The notes under the pieces are model-generated. The model was not told where the DNA came from and ran no database searches. It worked only from the letters and a program-made list of their open reading frames with translations. Positions 1-10,182 of a stretch of DNA of 64,000 nt are shown piece by piece (the stretch's first letter is position 1; each line of letters starts with the position of its first letter). A program made the position numbers and the translations under genes. Location: NCBI RefSeq assembly GCF_003050935.1, contig NZ_QAOX01000003.1:248001-312000 (forward strand), given 5' to 3'. The stretch comes from Luteibacter sp. OK325. GTDB taxonomy: Bacteria > Pseudomonadota > Gammaproteobacteria > Xanthomonadales > Rhodanobacteraceae.

Positions 1-210
1 CTTGGGCTTGAACTGGGCCATCTGGTTGATGGCTTCCCGGGCGCGGGCCTGCTCGGCCTGGGCGTAGCCGCCGAGGACGGGATCGGCCGAGAGCTGGTCC
101 AGGCTCGAGTTCAGCCGGCGGATATCGAGGTCGTCCGTGGCGGCCATGGCCGACCCTGCCGAGAAAACGGCAAGAGCCAGGGCGGCAAGGAGGATAGTCG
201 AGCGCTTCAT
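1..210 (-). CDS. Exported envelope protein, N-terminal part only
   Basis: The first 70 codons are present and the rest lies beyond the window edge. The product begins with a typical Sec signal peptide (MKRSTILLAALALAVFSAGS, cleavage probably near AMA-A), followed by a helical, Gln/Ala-rich stretch. Its ATG shares one base with the TGA of the upstream lipoprotein gene (TGATG), so the two are probably translationally coupled. In related bacteria a DUF4398 lipoprotein is often followed by an OmpA-family protein, so this may be the start of one. The OmpA domain itself is not visible here. Confidence 0.7.
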   Translation of the reverse strand, partial: MKRSTILLAALALAVFSAGSAMAATDDLDIRRLNSSLDQLSADPVLGGYAQAEQARAREAINQMAQFKPK

Positions 211-740
211 CACTGGCCTCCCTGATGGTCGTTCAGCGGTTGGGTCTCACCGCCCACGGGCGGCGGCGTGGAGTCGGTCGGCTCGGGCAGGACGCTTTCG
301 GTTTCCTGCACGTTGGTCGGGATCGGCACCGTGTCGTTCGCGTGGTTGTCGATCATCTCGACGCGCATATGCGAGTTTTCCTGGCTCTTGGTCTGGTTCT
401 GGGCACGGGCGGCACCCAGGCGGGCCTTGGCCCGGGCCAGTTCGCTATCCGCACGCGACTCGTCGGCCAGCACGGCCGCCTCGTCGTATTTGCGGCTCGC
501 CATGGCGGTTTGCGCCTGGCGGAACTTACCCTGCGCATAGTCGAGGTCGACCGGCGCATAATCGGCTGCACCTGCGTCGCGCGCCGCCTGTAGCTGAGCT
601 AGTGCCTGATTCATGGCACCATCCGGCGGCGGAGCACTGGCGCAGCCAGCGAGAGTAGCAATCGCCAGGCCTAAGGAGGCCAGGGCGAGGAGCCGGCGGC
701 CCTTGGAAAGGGCTTTCGACGGCAAGATGTGCACCATCAC
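210..740 (-). CDS. DUF4398-type outer-membrane lipoprotein
   Basis: The 176-residue product has a basic N-terminus, a hydrophobic segment and a lipobox (LAGC, about residue 33), so it should be lipidated and sit in the envelope. A helical region follows with alternating Ala, Gln, Arg and Glu (about 42-120), as in DUF4398 proteins, then a Pro/Thr-rich tail. The stop overlaps the start of the next exported protein. The role is unknown; such pairs are thought to work at the outer membrane or peptidoglycan. The family call comes from pattern recognition only. Confidence 0.75.
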   Translation of the reverse strand: MMVHILPSKALSKGRRLLALASLGLAIATLAGCASAPPPDGAMNQALAQLQAARDAGAADYAPVDLDYAQGKFRQAQTAMASRKYDEAAVLADESRADSELARAKARLGAARAQNQTKSQENSHMRVEMIDNHANDTVPIPTNVQETESVLPEPTDSTPPPVGGETQPLNDHQGGQ

Positions 741-834
741 TCGTTATCCTCTTACAGGTTTGCGAGATATTGTCGATATATGAAGGTCTAGGCAGACCTC
801 ATCTCGATTGTAATGCGAACGCCCGGGGGTTTAG

Positions 835-1944
835 GTGGATATCGGTTATTTCCTGAAGCTAATGGTGGACAAGGGCGCGTCGGACATGTTCCTGACGACC
901 GGCGCCCCTGTGAACATCAAGGTGGAAGGCAAGCTCTACCCGTTAGGAAACACAGGCCTGCCCAGCGGCATGGTCAAGAAAATCGCCTATTCGCTCATGG
1001 ACGAGGGCCAGGTGCCCCAGTTCGAGCGCGATCTCGAGCTCAACATGGCCCTGGCCGTGAAGGAGGCGGGGCGCTTCCGCATCAACGTGTTCAAGCAGCG
1101 CGGCGAGATCGGCATGGTCATCCGTGCCATCAAGAGCGAGATTCCGTCGCTGGAAGAGCTGCGCCTGCCCACCATCTTCCGTGACCTGATCATGGAGCCG
1201 CGCGGGCTGATCCTCTGCGTCGGTGCCACCGGTTCCGGCAAGTCGACCACGCTGGCGGCCATGCTGGACCACCGCAACAACAACAGCTCGGGCCATATCC
1301 TCACCATCGAGGATCCCATCGAGTACCTGCACCGCCACAAGCGTTCCATCATCAACCAGCGCGAAGTAGGCCTGGACACGCACAGCTACCACGAGGCGTT
1401 GAAGAACGCGATGCGTGAGGCGCCGGACGTGATCATGATCGGCGAGATCCGCGACACGGAGACCATGGAGGCCGCCATCGCCTTCTCGGAAACCGGTCAC
1501 CTGTGCCTGGCCACCCTGCATTCGAACAATGCGGACCAGACGCTCGAGCGCATCCTGAACTTCTTCAACGAGTCGGCGCACAAGAACGTGCTGATGAACC
1601 TGGCCCTGAACCTGCGCGCGGTGATCAGCCAGCGTCTGGTGATCGGCAAGGACGGCCGCCGCATGCCGGCGACCGAGGTGCTGCTCAACACCCCGCTGAT
1701 CCGCGACATGATCCGTCGCGGCCAGATCCACGAGGTGAAGGACGCCATGGACCGCAGCCTGCAGGAAGGCATGCAGACCTTCGATCAGTCGCTGTACCGG
1801 CTGTACAAGGACGGCTACATCACCCTCGAGGAAACCCTGAATAAGGCGGACTCGCGCGATGGCCTGGCCCTGAAGATCCGCCTGTCCGAAGGCTCGACGA
1901 GCAACGAGTTCGCTTCCAGCGATCCCTACGGCATCGGCGTCTGA
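835..1944 (+). CDS. pilU: Type IV pilus retraction ATPase PilU
   Basis: A 369-residue hexameric motor ATPase of the PilT/PilU group, which powers pilus retraction and twitching motility at the inner membrane. Visible motifs are the PilU-type N-terminus (MDIGYFLKLM...GASDMFLTTGAPV), Walker A GATGSGKST (about 130-138), Walker B region DVIMIGEIRD (about 199-208) and the His box SETGHLCLATLHS (about 221-233). The start is GTG, chosen because the family N-terminus begins exactly there. It is divergent from the lipoprotein pair, and no pilT is visible beside it. The C-terminal extension past the ATPase core (EGSTSNEFASSDPYGIGV) fits PilU better than PilT. Confidence 0.95.
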   Translation: MDIGYFLKLMVDKGASDMFLTTGAPVNIKVEGKLYPLGNTGLPSGMVKKIAYSLMDEGQVPQFERDLELNMALAVKEAGRFRINVFKQRGEIGMVIRAIKSEIPSLEELRLPTIFRDLIMEPRGLILCVGATGSGKSTTLAAMLDHRNNNSSGHILTIEDPIEYLHRHKRSIINQREVGLDTHSYHEALKNAMREAPDVIMIGEIRDTETMEAAIAFSETGHLCLATLHSNNADQTLERILNFFNESAHKNVLMNLALNLRAVISQRLVIGKDGRRMPATEVLLNTPLIRDMIRRGQIHEVKDAMDRSLQEGMQTFDQSLYRLYKDGYITLEETLNKADSRDGLALKIRLSEGSTSNEFASSDPYGIGV

Positions 1945-1961
1945 GAGGCGAATAGGAGACA

Positions 1962-2040
1962 TGTGGGAGCCGCTTCAGCGGCGAAAAGCCAACGGAGCGA
2001 GGAAGCTGTAAGGCCCATCGCCGATGAATCGGCTCCCACA
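1962..2040. repeat. Paired REP palindrome
   Basis: Two REP units face each other (GGAGCCGCTTCAGCGGC and GCCGATGAATCGGCTCC), each with TGTGG-type outer ends, separated by about 30 nt. They fill the space between the converging pilU and maiA genes and may act as a bidirectional mRNA 3' end. Confidence 0.85.
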
Positions 2041-2067
2041 TAAAGACCCTGTCCTACCTGCCCTATC

Positions 2068-2715
2068 TCATGGAGCGTCCGGCTGCGCCTCGGGCGCGGC
2101 CTTCTGGAATGCCTCCAGCGCCTGGCAAGCCTCGACTACCCGGCGAATCGTCGGGTACGGCGTCAGGTCCACACTCCAGCGCACCGCGTTGTAGAACTGC
2201 GGCACCAGGCAGCAATCGGCCAGTGTCGGCGTGTCGCCGAAACTGAAGCGCCCTGATGGCCCTTGCGCCAGCAGCGCCTCGATCCCGTCGAAACCCTGCT
2301 TGATCCAGCGCCGCGACCACGCCTCCTTGACTGGCTGGTCCGCCCCAAACTCCGCCTCGATCGCTCTCAGAACCCGCAGGTTGCCCAGCGGGTGGATATC
2401 CGTGCCCACGGCCTGCATCAGCTCGCGAACACGCGCCCTGCCCAGCGCATCGGCCGGCATCAGGGGTATCTCGGGGCGGGTCTCGTCCAGATATTCCAGG
2501 ATGGCCATGGACTGGCGGATCGTGCGGTCGCCATCGAGCAGGGTCGGCAGCTGCGCCTGCGGGGAGAGCTCGCGGTAGGCCGGCTTGAGGTGCTCGCCAC
2601 CCTCGTTGAGGAGATGCACCGGACGGGCTTCGTAAGGCAGGCCCTTCAGGTTCAGGGCAATGCGGACGCGATAGGCGGCGCTGGAGCGCCAGTAGGTATA
2701 GAGGACGAGGGGCAT
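2068..2715 (-). CDS. maiA: Maleylacetoacetate isomerase (zeta-class GST fold)
   Basis: The 215-residue protein has a thioredoxin-like N-terminal domain with the zeta-class motif [15 protein letters not shown] (about 10-24), containing the catalytic Ser pair, then an all-helical GST C-terminal domain. It should isomerise maleylacetoacetate to fumarylacetoacetate with glutathione in tyrosine/homogentisate breakdown. The next enzyme (FAH) and the two before it (HmgA, HppD) lie about 19 kb away, so maiA is separated from its pathway genes here. The longer upstream reading frame is antisense to pgk and was not used. A general GST role cannot be excluded. Confidence 0.88.
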   Translation of the reverse strand: MPLVLYTYWRSSAAYRVRIALNLKGLPYEARPVHLLNEGGEHLKPAYRELSPQAQLPTLLDGDRTIRQSMAILEYLDETRPEIPLMPADALGRARVRELMQAVGTDIHPLGNLRVLRAIEAEFGADQPVKEAWSRRWIKQGFDGIEALLAQGPSGRFSFGDTPTLADCCLVPQFYNAVRWSVDLTPYPTIRRVVEACQALEAFQKAAPEAQPDAP

Positions 2716-2743
2716 GGGGCTTCCTTTGGCGGACCGCGGAATT

Positions 2744-2767
2744 ATCGCCGCTGAAGCGGCTCCCACA
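2744..2767. repeat. Single REP unit in the pgk leader
   Basis: One REP palindrome (GCCGCTGAAGCGGCTCC) sits about 40 nt upstream of the pgk start, in the divergent maiA/pgk interval, so it probably lies in or beside the pgk promoter or 5' leader. Confidence 0.8.
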
Positions 2768-2806
2768 TACAATGGGCGTTTCTCCGAACCGAAGCTGGAG
2801 TCCAAC

Positions 2807-3988
2807 GTGTCCGTCATCCGCATGCAAGACCTCGACCTGCGCGGCAAGCGCGTGCTGATCCGCGAGGACCTCAACGTCCCGGTGGAAAACGGGAAGATCA
2901 CCTCCACCCAGCGCCTGGACGCCTCGCTGCCGACCATCGTCGCCGCGCGTGACGCCGGGGCGAAGGTCATGGTCATTTCCCACCTGGGACGGCCGAAGGA
3001 AGGCGAGTTCGACGAAGCCTCCTCGCTGAAGCCGGTCGCCGAGTGGCTGGGCAAGAAGCTCGGCAAGGACGTGCGCCTGGTGCGCGACTACCTCGACGGT
3101 GTCGACGTGGCCGAGGGCGAAGTGGTGGTGCTCGAGAACTGCCGCATGAACGTCGGTGAGGGCAAGGACGACGAAACCCTGTCGAAGAAGTACGCCGCAC
3201 TCTGCGACGTCTTCGTCATGGATGCCTTCGGTACCGCGCATCGCGCCCAGGCATCCACCCATGGCGTGATCCGCTTTGCGCCGATTGCCGCGGCGGGTCC
3301 GCTGCTGGCGAAGGAGCTCGATGCCCTGGGTCAGGCCCTGGAAAACCCGGACAAGCCCCTGCTCGCCATCGTCGCCGGCTCCAAGGTGTCGACCAAGCTC
3401 GAACTGCTGCAGAACCTCGTCGGCCGCGTGGACCAGCTCATCGTCGGTGGTGGCATCGCCAACACCTTCATCCTCGCCGAAGGCCACAAGGTCGGTAAGT
3501 CGCTGGTCGAAGCCGACCTGCTCGACATCGCGAAGAAAATCATCGCCGACGCCAAGGCGCGCGGCGCCGACGTGCCGGTGCCGACCGATGTGGTCGTCGC
3601 CACCGAATTCGCCGCCACGGCCAAGGCCACCGTCAAGAAGGTGAGCGAGGTCGCCGACGACGAGATGATCCTCGACATCGGCCCCGACACCGCAAAGCGC
3701 TACGCCGAGCTGATCGCCAAGGCAGGCACCGTGGTCTGGAATGGCCCGGTCGGCGTGTTCGAGTTCGACGCCTTCGGCAAGGGTACAGAGACACTGGCCC
3801 GCGCGATTGCCGCCTCGAAGGCCTTCTCCATTGCCGGCGGTGGCGACACGCTGGCTGCCGTGGACAAGTACGGCATTGAAGACGGCGTCTCCTATATTTC
3901 CACCGGCGGCGGTGCCTTCCTCGAATTCCTCGAAGGCAAGGAGCTGCCGGCGGTCGCGGCGCTCAAGGCCCGCGCGGATAAGAACTGA
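2807..3988 (+). CDS. pgk: Phosphoglycerate kinase
   Basis: A 393-residue glycolytic enzyme that interconverts 1,3-bisphosphoglycerate + ADP and 3-phosphoglycerate + ATP. It shows [13 protein letters not shown] near the N-terminus, the substrate-binding motif SHLGRPK, and the nucleotide site GGGDTLAA near the C-terminus. GTG 2807 is chosen over the upstream in-frame ATG because GGAG lies six bases before it and the family N-terminus ([14 protein letters not shown]) begins there. The TGA overlaps the ATG of the following HAD gene by one base, implying translational coupling. A REP lies just upstream. Confidence 0.96.
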   Translation: MSVIRMQDLDLRGKRVLIREDLNVPVENGKITSTQRLDASLPTIVAARDAGAKVMVISHLGRPKEGEFDEASSLKPVAEWLGKKLGKDVRLVRDYLDGVDVAEGEVVVLENCRMNVGEGKDDETLSKKYAALCDVFVMDAFGTAHRAQASTHGVIRFAPIAAAGPLLAKELDALGQALENPDKPLLAIVAGSKVSTKLELLQNLVGRVDQLIVGGGIANTFILAEGHKVGKSLVEADLLDIAKKIIADAKARGADVPVPTDVVVATEFAATAKATVKKVSEVADDEMILDIGPDTAKRYAELIAKAGTVVWNGPVGVFEFDAFGKGTETLARAIAASKAFSIAGGGDTLAAVDKYGIEDGVSYISTGGGAFLEFLEGKELPAVAALKARADKN

Positions 3989-4638
3989 TGCTGTACCTCT
4001 TCGATCTCGACGGCACCCTCATCGATTCCGAAATCGGCATCTTCGCCGGCGTTCGCCATTCCCTGGCGACCGTCGGCGCGGAGTCGCCGGACGACGCCGC
4101 GTTGCGCGCCTGGGTCGGCCCGCCGCTGCGCGTCAGCTACGCGGCGATCCTCGGTGACGACAACGAACGCATCGAGGCTGCTGTCGCAGCTTACGGCGAA
4201 CGCTTCCGCGACGTGGGCTGGTCGGAACATACCGTCTACGACGGCATCCCCGAGCTGATCGCTTCGCTGTCCGCGGCCGGCCATCGCCTCGCTGTCGTGA
4301 CCAGCAAGCCGCTGCCGCATGCGGGTCCGATCATCGCCCACCTGCCCTTCGGTCATCTGTTCGAGCGCGTCTACGCGCCCGACCTGTCGACCGCGCACAG
4401 CGAGAAGGCCACGATGATCGCAGCCGCACTGGCCGATTTCGGCCAACCGCCCGAGGAAACGATCATGGTTGGCGACCGCCTCTATGACATGGAAGGCGCC
4501 GTGTCCAATGGCGTACGTGCCATCGGCGTGCTTTGGGGCTTCGGCGATCGCGAGGAGCTGGAAGCCGCCGGTGCCTGGAAGGTCGCCAACACGCCTGCCG
4601 ATATCGCGACGCTCACTGCGGCGGTCATGGCGGACTAG
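3988..4638 (+). CDS. HAD-superfamily phosphatase (phosphoglycolate phosphatase-like)
   Basis: A 216-residue haloacid-dehalogenase hydrolase. Motif I is LFDLDGTLIDSE (residues 4-15, nucleophile Asp in DLDGT), motif II/III is VVTSKPLP (about 105), and motif IV is GDRLYDMEGA (about 166). The helical cap between motifs I and II is the type found in Gph/PGMB-like enzymes. It overlaps pgk by one base and is probably made with it. The substrate is not determined by the sequence; phosphoglycolate or another small sugar phosphate is likely, which would suit repair or overflow of glycolytic intermediates. Confidence 0.85.
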   Translation: MLYLFDLDGTLIDSEIGIFAGVRHSLATVGAESPDDAALRAWVGPPLRVSYAAILGDDNERIEAAVAAYGERFRDVGWSEHTVYDGIPELIASLSAAGHRLAVVTSKPLPHAGPIIAHLPFGHLFERVYAPDLSTAHSEKATMIAAALADFGQPPEETIMVGDRLYDMEGAVSNGVRAIGVLWGFGDREELEAAGAWKVANTPADIATLTAAVMAD

Positions 4639-4662
4639 CGGCGCCTTGCTGGCCCCGCGTCG

Positions 4663-6765
4663 TTAGTCGACGGTCGCTGCTGCGGCCGTCGGCACGACAG
4701 TCGATTGGAGCTGCCGGGTCGCCTGTGTGAATGACGGCAACAGCAGATGATTGGCGAAGCCGCTGAGATGATCGCCATCGAAGAACAGCGGTTTGCCGTC
4801 AAGGAACCCGTTGCACTCCACGCCGGCGGGACAAAGCACGGGGAATGGATCCCAGACGTACGAGCCGGGTACCTGGCCCGCCAGCGAATGGATCGAGCCC
4901 AGCATGGGCGCGCGCAGGTGCTCGAACTCGGCGCGGTTCACCACGGTGCCATCGGCGCAGACCGGATTGCTTGTGGTCCATACATCGGCGCAGCGAAACA
5001 GCGGCGCCTTCATTACCAGGTCCGGCGCTTCGAGCATCGTGCGTGCGCCGGTCGCCTGGATGCGCTGGAGCACGTGCGCTCCAGCAAGCACAGCGGCGTC
5101 GCGCTCCTTCGCCGCGGCATCGCTGAACACGCGCGCCGGGATATCGTCCTGAGGCAGACGATCCCACTGGTCGACAAAGCGCGGCACCCGCAACGACGGC
5201 ATGAAAACCACATCGCCGGAGCCCAGCTTCGGCAGCATATGCTCGAGCGCCTGTCCCGCCACCTTGAGGCAACGCGGTGTTTGCTCGCGCCATGGCTGCA
5301 GGCTCAGGAAGGGACAGCCGCCGTTGTTGTAGAGGACGACGCGGGCACCGGTATCCAGCACGTAATCGCTGAACATCGTGCCGTAGGCCATGGCGTGCGA
5401 ATCGCCGATCACGAACACATCCGGCGCCGTCACCGGACCGGTACAGGCCTTGCGTTCGAAGATCACCCGGAAGCCGTCGCCCACCGGCTCGCGAATCGGC
5501 GTCACGGAACATCCCGCCGCACTCGTGACCGTGGCTTTCCGCGACGGGTACCAATCCTCCGCGTGACGCGAAACGGAGCTGACCGAAAGCACGGGCTGGC
5601 GACGATCTACCCAGCTGCTGATCCACATGCCTGCGTAAAGCGCCACCACGCCACAGGCGACCACCGCGATGCGCGGCATGGCCTTGAGTCGCGGCGCCCG
5701 ACGAACGGAAGTTTCAACGTAACGCCAGGACAGTACGGCGAGAATCACGGCGATCGCCAGCGCGGCGATACGCGTGGCAAGCGAACCCGTGCCGACGGTC
5801 CAGCGAAACAGGACGAACACCGGCCAGTGCCACAGGTAAAGCGAATAGGACAGCCGACCGATCCGAAGCATCGGATGCCAGGTCAGTGCGCGCACCAGCG
5901 GAAAGCTCATCGGCCGCCCGTGCAACAAGCCGAGCAAGGCCGCCGTGGCGAGCACCGGCAGCACGGCGCCGGGAGCGGGGAAGGTGCTCGGCTGGGACGT
6001 GAAAAGGCTTAGCAACAAGGCGATGGAGGCGAGGCCGGCCACCGGAAGCAACCAGCGAGGCGTTACCGGATCGAACGTGTCGAACCTGCGCCCCGCCATG
6101 GACATGCCCAGGTACAGCAACACGCCCACTGCCAACTCCCAGAACCGACTCGCCAGCAGGTAAAACGCTGCAGCGTGGTCGACCGACCCCATGCGCATGG
6201 CATGAACGAACGACCAGAGGCCACCGACAATGAAAGCCCCCGCGACGACGCTGCGCCAGCGCCCGCGAAAGCTCCACACCCAGAACAGGAGCGGGAACAA
6301 CAGGTAGAACTGTTCTTCGACACCAAGCGACCAGGTATGCGTATACGGGTTGTACTCGGAGATCGGCGAGAAGTAGTCGTTGCCGTAGCGCGCCAGCATC
6401 AGGTTGCCGAAGCCGAAAAAGGCGTAGGTTCCTGTGCGCTGGTTGCTTTCGCTCAACCAGGCATCGGGGATGAACACCGCCGCGACCAGTCCGGTCACCA
6501 GCAGGCACACGATCAGCGCGGGGGCGATGCGCAACATGCGTCGCGACAGGAAGTAACTGATGAACGAGGGCAGCGACGTGCGCTCGCGCTCGCCGACCGA
6601 GGCCGCTACGACAAAGCCAGAGATCACGAAGAAGATGTCGACGCCCGCGAACCCGCCCGGCAACCATGCCGGATTCAGGTGATAGAGCACCACCGCGAGG
6701 ACCGCGATGGCTCGCAGTCCGTCGACGTACGGGAGGTACGCGTGTCGTTGGGGGGTCGGTGTCAT
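4663..6765 (-). CDS. Membrane O-acyltransferase with C-terminal SGNH domain (OafA-like)
   Basis: About 700 residues. The N-terminal acyltransferase-3 domain (about 10-370) begins YLPYVDGLRAIAVLAVVLYH and contains about ten membrane segments and the motif FFVISGFVV. A periplasmic SGNH-type domain (about 440-690) carries the nucleophile block VIGDSHAMAYG. Such proteins transfer acetyl groups to cell-surface polysaccharide or peptidoglycan. ATG 6765 is preferred over the in-frame TTG at 6795, since the family N-terminus starts just after it. It converges with the pgk/HAD pair and has no polysaccharide genes nearby. Confidence 0.92.
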   Translation of the reverse strand: MTPTPQRHAYLPYVDGLRAIAVLAVVLYHLNPAWLPGGFAGVDIFFVISGFVVAASVGERERTSLPSFISYFLSRRMLRIAPALIVCLLVTGLVAAVFIPDAWLSESNQRTGTYAFFGFGNLMLARYGNDYFSPISEYNPYTHTWSLGVEEQFYLLFPLLFWVWSFRGRWRSVVAGAFIVGGLWSFVHAMRMGSVDHAAAFYLLASRFWELAVGVLLYLGMSMAGRRFDTFDPVTPRWLLPVAGLASIALLLSLFTSQPSTFPAPGAVLPVLATAALLGLLHGRPMSFPLVRALTWHPMLRIGRLSYSLYLWHWPVFVLFRWTVGTGSLATRIAALAIAVILAVLSWRYVETSVRRAPRLKAMPRIAVVACGVVALYAGMWISSWVDRRQPVLSVSSVSRHAEDWYPSRKATVTSAAGCSVTPIREPVGDGFRVIFERKACTGPVTAPDVFVIGDSHAMAYGTMFSDYVLDTGARVVLYNNGGCPFLSLQPWREQTPRCLKVAGQALEHMLPKLGSGDVVFMPSLRVPRFVDQWDRLPQDDIPARVFSDAAAKERDAAVLAGAHVLQRIQATGARTMLEAPDLVMKAPLFRCADVWTTSNPVCADGTVVNRAEFEHLRAPMLGSIHSLAGQVPGSYVWDPFPVLCPAGVECNGFLDGKPLFFDGDHLSGFANHLLLPSFTQATRQLQSTVVPTAAAATVD

Positions 6766-7155
6766 GAACGGTGGATTCGGTGCCCGGAATGGCAAGGTTA
6801 CCAGACGGGACGCGCCCCTGAAAAAGTTGCCGCGTAGTCCTTCGCCGCCACGGATCCGCCTTTCGCGGCCATCTGGCGACCTGCTGATTACACGTCGACA
6901 CCCCTAACTTGATGACGCCCCTGGAGGGCTCAACTAGTAAGAGGAAAAAGACCCATGGTGACTCGAATGGCACCTGGGCAGGTGCATTGGACAACGCCCG
7001 GCGCGCTCCTTCCGCTCTACCAGCGCCTGCGCGTCGTCCCCGTCTTCATGAGCCCCGTTGACAAGAACTTCGACCGCCGAGGTACCCCGCCGCACTGCTA
7101 TGAGAACTGGAGAACATGCGAGGCGAAAACACGCCATCGACCTTAACAAACGCGC
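6766..7155. other. Gene-poor interval between the acyltransferase and tkt
   Basis: About 390 nt without a convincing gene. A 63-codon ORF on the plus strand (6955-7146) is preceded by AAGAGG, but it has no recognisable domain and an opposite-strand ORF is equally long. Neither is called. The acyltransferase promoter must lie here, but no clear -35/-10 pair was picked out. Confidence 0.5.
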
Positions 7156-7183
7156 AAAAAAAGAGGCCTCCTTTCGGAGGCCC
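7156..7183 (-). terminator. Rho-independent terminator of tkt
   Basis: On the minus strand a 7-bp GC stem (GGCCTCC / GGAGGCC) with a GAAA loop is followed by CT and a run of seven T. It lies 30 nt after the tkt stop. Confidence 0.85.
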
Positions 7184-7212
7184 TTTTCATACACGCGGTA
7201 ACGCTTTACCGC

Positions 7213-9225
7213 TTACTTGATCACGCTCTTGACCGCATCGACGATGTTCGGTGTCGTAATACCGAAGTGCTGGTAGAGGTCGTCGATCTTGGCGGAAGCG
7301 CCGAAGGTGGTCATGCCGATGACCTTGCCGTCCAGGCCGACGTACTTGAACCAGAAGTCCACGCTGGCCGCTTCGACGGCGACGCGTGCGCGGCACCACG
7401 ACGGCAGGACGCCTTCACGATATTCGACCGGCTGTGCGTCGAACTCTTCCGTGCAGGGCATGGATACGACGCGGACCGGCACGCCCTGGTCGCCCAGCGC
7501 CTGCGCGGCTTCCACGGCGATACCGACTTCCGAGCCCGTGGCGATGATGATCGCCTTGAACTTCTCCGCCGGTTCCCAAAGGACGTAACCGCCCTTCTCG
7601 ATGTTCGCCACCTGCTCGTCGGTGCGCGGATTATGCTTGAGGTTCTGGCGGGAGAAGATCAGACAGGACGGGTTACCCGCACGCTCGATCGCCACCTTCC
7701 AGGACACCGCCGACTCGACCGCATCGGCAGGGCGCCACACGCGGTTGTTCGGAATCAGGCGCAACGAACCCAGATGTTCGACCGGCTGATGGGTCGGGCC
7801 GTCTTCGCCCAGGCCGATCGAGTCATGCGTGTACACGTGGATGGCGTGAGCCGGAATCAGGCAGGACATGCGCACGGCGTTGCGGGCGTAGTCGGAGAAC
7901 ACCAGGAAGGTGGCGTCGTACGGAATGAAGCCGCCGTGCAGCGCGATACCGTTGGAGATCGCCGTCATGCCGAACTCGCGCACGCCGAAATGAATGTAGT
8001 TGCCTTCGGCACCGCCGGTGGCGATGTTCTTCGAGCCCTTCCAGATGGTCAGGTTCGACGGGGCCAGATCCGCGGAGCCACCGATGAGTTCGGTGAGCAG
8101 CGGGCCATAGGCGTCGAGCGACATCTGCGATGCCTTGCGCGAAGCGACGACCGGACCTTCGGTCTGCATCTTCTTGATGAAGGCGGCAGCGCCTTCCTTC
8201 CAGTTGACCGGCAGCTCACCGGACAGACGACGCTTGAGCTCGCTGGCGAGTTCTGGGAACGCCTTGGCGTAGGCGTCGAACTTGTCGTTCCAGGCCTTTT
8301 CGGAATCGGCACCGCTCTTCTTCGCGCTCCACGAGTCGTACATGGCCTGCGGGATTTCGAACGGACCGTATTCCCAACCCAGCTGCTTACGGGCGAGAGC
8401 AACCTCTTCCTTGCCCAGCGCGGCGCCGTGCGAGGATTCCTTGCCTTCCTTGTTCGGCGAACCGAAGCCGATGATCGTCTTGCAGATGACCAGCGAGGGC
8501 TTTTCGCTCTGCGAAGTGGCGGCGGCAAGCGCCTTCTTGATCGCGTCGGCGTCGTGCCCGTCGACCGGCTTGTCGTCGTCGCCGACGACCACGTTCCAGC
8601 CGTAGGCGCGGAAGCGCTCGGCGGTGTTATCGGTAAACCAGTCGTGGACTTCGCCGTCGATGGAAATGCCGTTGTCATCGTAAACCGCGACGAGCTTGCC
8701 GAGCTTGAGCGTGCCGGCAAGCGAGGACACTTCGTGCGAGATGCCTTCCATGAGGCAACCGTCACCCACGAACACGAAGGTGTGATGGTCGACGATGTCG
8801 TGGCCCGGGCGGTTGAAGCGCGCGGCGAGAACTTCCTCGGCGATCGCGAAACCGACGGCGTTGGCCAGGCCCTGGCCGAGCGGACCGGTGGTCGTCTCGA
8901 TGCCGGGGGTGTGATGGAACTCCGGGTGGCCAGCGGTTTTTGAACCGAGCTGGCGGAAGCGCTTGAGTTCACCGATCGGCAGGTCGTAGCCGGTCAGGTG
9001 AAGCAGCGCGTACTGCAGCATGGAGCCATGGCCGTTCGACAGCACGAAGCGATCGCGATTGGGCCAATGCGGATTCGTCGGGTTGTGATGCAGGAAATCG
9101 CCCCACAGGACCTCGGCGATATCGGCCATACCCATCGGCATGCCCGGGTGGCCGGAATTGGCGGCTTCCACACCATCCATGGCCAGGGCGCGGATCGCGT
9201 TTGCGCGTTCGCGACGTGTCGTCAT
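7213..9225 (-). CDS. tkt: Transketolase
   Basis: A 670-residue thiamine-diphosphate enzyme of the pentose phosphate pathway. The N-terminus [20 protein letters not shown] with SGHPGMPMG is standard. The ThDP/metal motif [12 protein letters not shown] follows (about 152), and the C-terminal half has [17 protein letters not shown] (about 460). ATG 9225 is used because GGAGA precedes it at normal spacing; an in-frame upstream extension has no homology-like sequence. It is transcribed alone and ends in its own terminator. It belongs functionally with pgk, fba, pyk and gap in this block. Confidence 0.97.
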   Translation of the reverse strand: MTTRRERANAIRALAMDGVEAANSGHPGMPMGMADIAEVLWGDFLHHNPTNPHWPNRDRFVLSNGHGSMLQYALLHLTGYDLPIGELKRFRQLGSKTAGHPEFHHTPGIETTTGPLGQGLANAVGFAIAEEVLAARFNRPGHDIVDHHTFVFVGDGCLMEGISHEVSSLAGTLKLGKLVAVYDDNGISIDGEVHDWFTDNTAERFRAYGWNVVVGDDDKPVDGHDADAIKKALAAATSQSEKPSLVICKTIIGFGSPNKEGKESSHGAALGKEEVALARKQLGWEYGPFEIPQAMYDSWSAKKSGADSEKAWNDKFDAYAKAFPELASELKRRLSGELPVNWKEGAAAFIKKMQTEGPVVASRKASQMSLDAYGPLLTELIGGSADLAPSNLTIWKGSKNIATGGAEGNYIHFGVREFGMTAISNGIALHGGFIPYDATFLVFSDYARNAVRMSCLIPAHAIHVYTHDSIGLGEDGPTHQPVEHLGSLRLIPNNRVWRPADAVESAVSWKVAIERAGNPSCLIFSRQNLKHNPRTDEQVANIEKGGYVLWEPAEKFKAIIIATGSEVGIAVEAAQALGDQGVPVRVVSMPCTEEFDAQPVEYREGVLPSWCRARVAVEAASVDFWFKYVGLDGKVIGMTTFGASAKIDDLYQHFGITTPNIVDAVKSVIK

Positions 9226-9450
9226 CGGCGTTCTCCAGTTAACAGGCGGCGGAAAAACCATGATTGTCGCGCATTGGTCGCAGCTTGTCGTGGACGTTCA
9301 TGCTGCAAGCGCAAAGTTAACTCCGCCTTAATCTTTCCCTTCGCTTTTTTGAATCTCTTCAGGTTCGGAGGACTCTAATCGACCACGGCAGCCGATCTTC
9401 CCCCACCCCCACGGGTCGGTTGCCGCCCCGAAAATAAGAGGAACACTCCC

Positions 9451-10182
9451 ATGAAAAAGGCAGCTCTTGCCCTTGCAGTTTCTTGCGTCTCGTTTGCGGC
9501 CATTCCGGCCTTCGCCCAGGACAGCAACCCGGCTGTCACCGGCAATTACCAGCCGAGCCAGGCCGTGGGTAGCGGTAACTGGTTCATCGGCGCCAACGTC
9601 GGTCGCACCAACGGTAGCGACACCGGCGGCTTCGGCAGCAATACCAGTGGGTTCAATCCCCTGCACGGCGAACAGGGTCGTCGCACCGGCTACGGTCTTC
9701 TCGGCGGTTACCGCTGGAAGGTCGGTCCCGATCTCGGCCTCGGCGTCGAGGCGGGCTACACGGATCTGGGCAATTTCCGCGTGAAGAACGCGTTTGAGGC
9801 GGACCAGGACGTCGACCAGAAGAAGACCAAGAACGCGCTGCGCGGTTGGATGCTCGGTGTCAACGGCAAGATCAACCTCGTGCCGGGCTGGTACCTCAGT
9901 GGTCACGGCGGTTACTTCCGCGCCAATGACAACAACAACAATTACAACAACAGCGTCGGCCAGGATCTCGGCTTCTCCAACGGCGGTCGCCCGAACCGCG
10001 GCAGCTGGTACGCCGGCGTCGGCACCGGCTGGGACATCAACGAGCACTTCGGTGTGGGCCTGACCTATGACTACTTCCATGCGAATGCGGGCAAGGTCAT
10101 GGACAACGCCACGGGCGACACCAGCGTGGGCCTGAAGCGCTCGACCGGCATCGTTTCGCTGGCTGGCGAATACCGCTTCTGA
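9451..10182 (+). CDS. Outer-membrane beta-barrel protein, paralog 1
   Basis: A 243-residue protein with a signal peptide ending AFA-Q (about residue 24) and alternating hydrophobic/polar strands, ending in EYRF with the C-terminal Phe typical of outer-membrane barrels. It shares the core GGYRWKVGPDLGLGVEAGY-TDLGN with the next two genes. An Asn-rich loop (NDNNNNYNNS, about 152-161) is predicted to face outside. AAGAGGA precedes the ATG. It resembles the small OmpA-like/opacity barrel group; the function is unknown (adhesion, immune interaction or permeability are all possible). Confidence 0.85.
   Translation: MKKAALALAVSCVSFAAIPAFAQDSNPAVTGNYQPSQAVGSGNWFIGANVGRTNGSDTGGFGSNTSGFNPLHGEQGRRTGYGLLGGYRWKVGPDLGLGVEAGYTDLGNFRVKNAFEADQDVDQKKTKNALRGWMLGVNGKINLVPGWYLSGHGGYFRANDNNNNYNNSVGQDLGFSNGGRPNRGSWYAGVGTGWDINEHFGVGLTYDYFHANAGKVMDNATGDTSVGLKRSTGIVSLAGEYRF

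Noticed and set aside
2716-3487. Long minus-strand extensions upstream of maiA
   Set aside because: They run antisense through pgk; maiA is complete from its own ATG at 2715.
6955-7146. 63-codon ORF with an SD-like AAGAGG
   Set aside because: No domain, no signal, and an opposite-strand ORF covers the same stretch, so it stays in the gene-poor interval.
7267-8943. 558-codon ORF antisense to tkt
   Set aside because: It is an open antisense frame caused by GC-rich codons of a clear transketolase gene and shows no domain.
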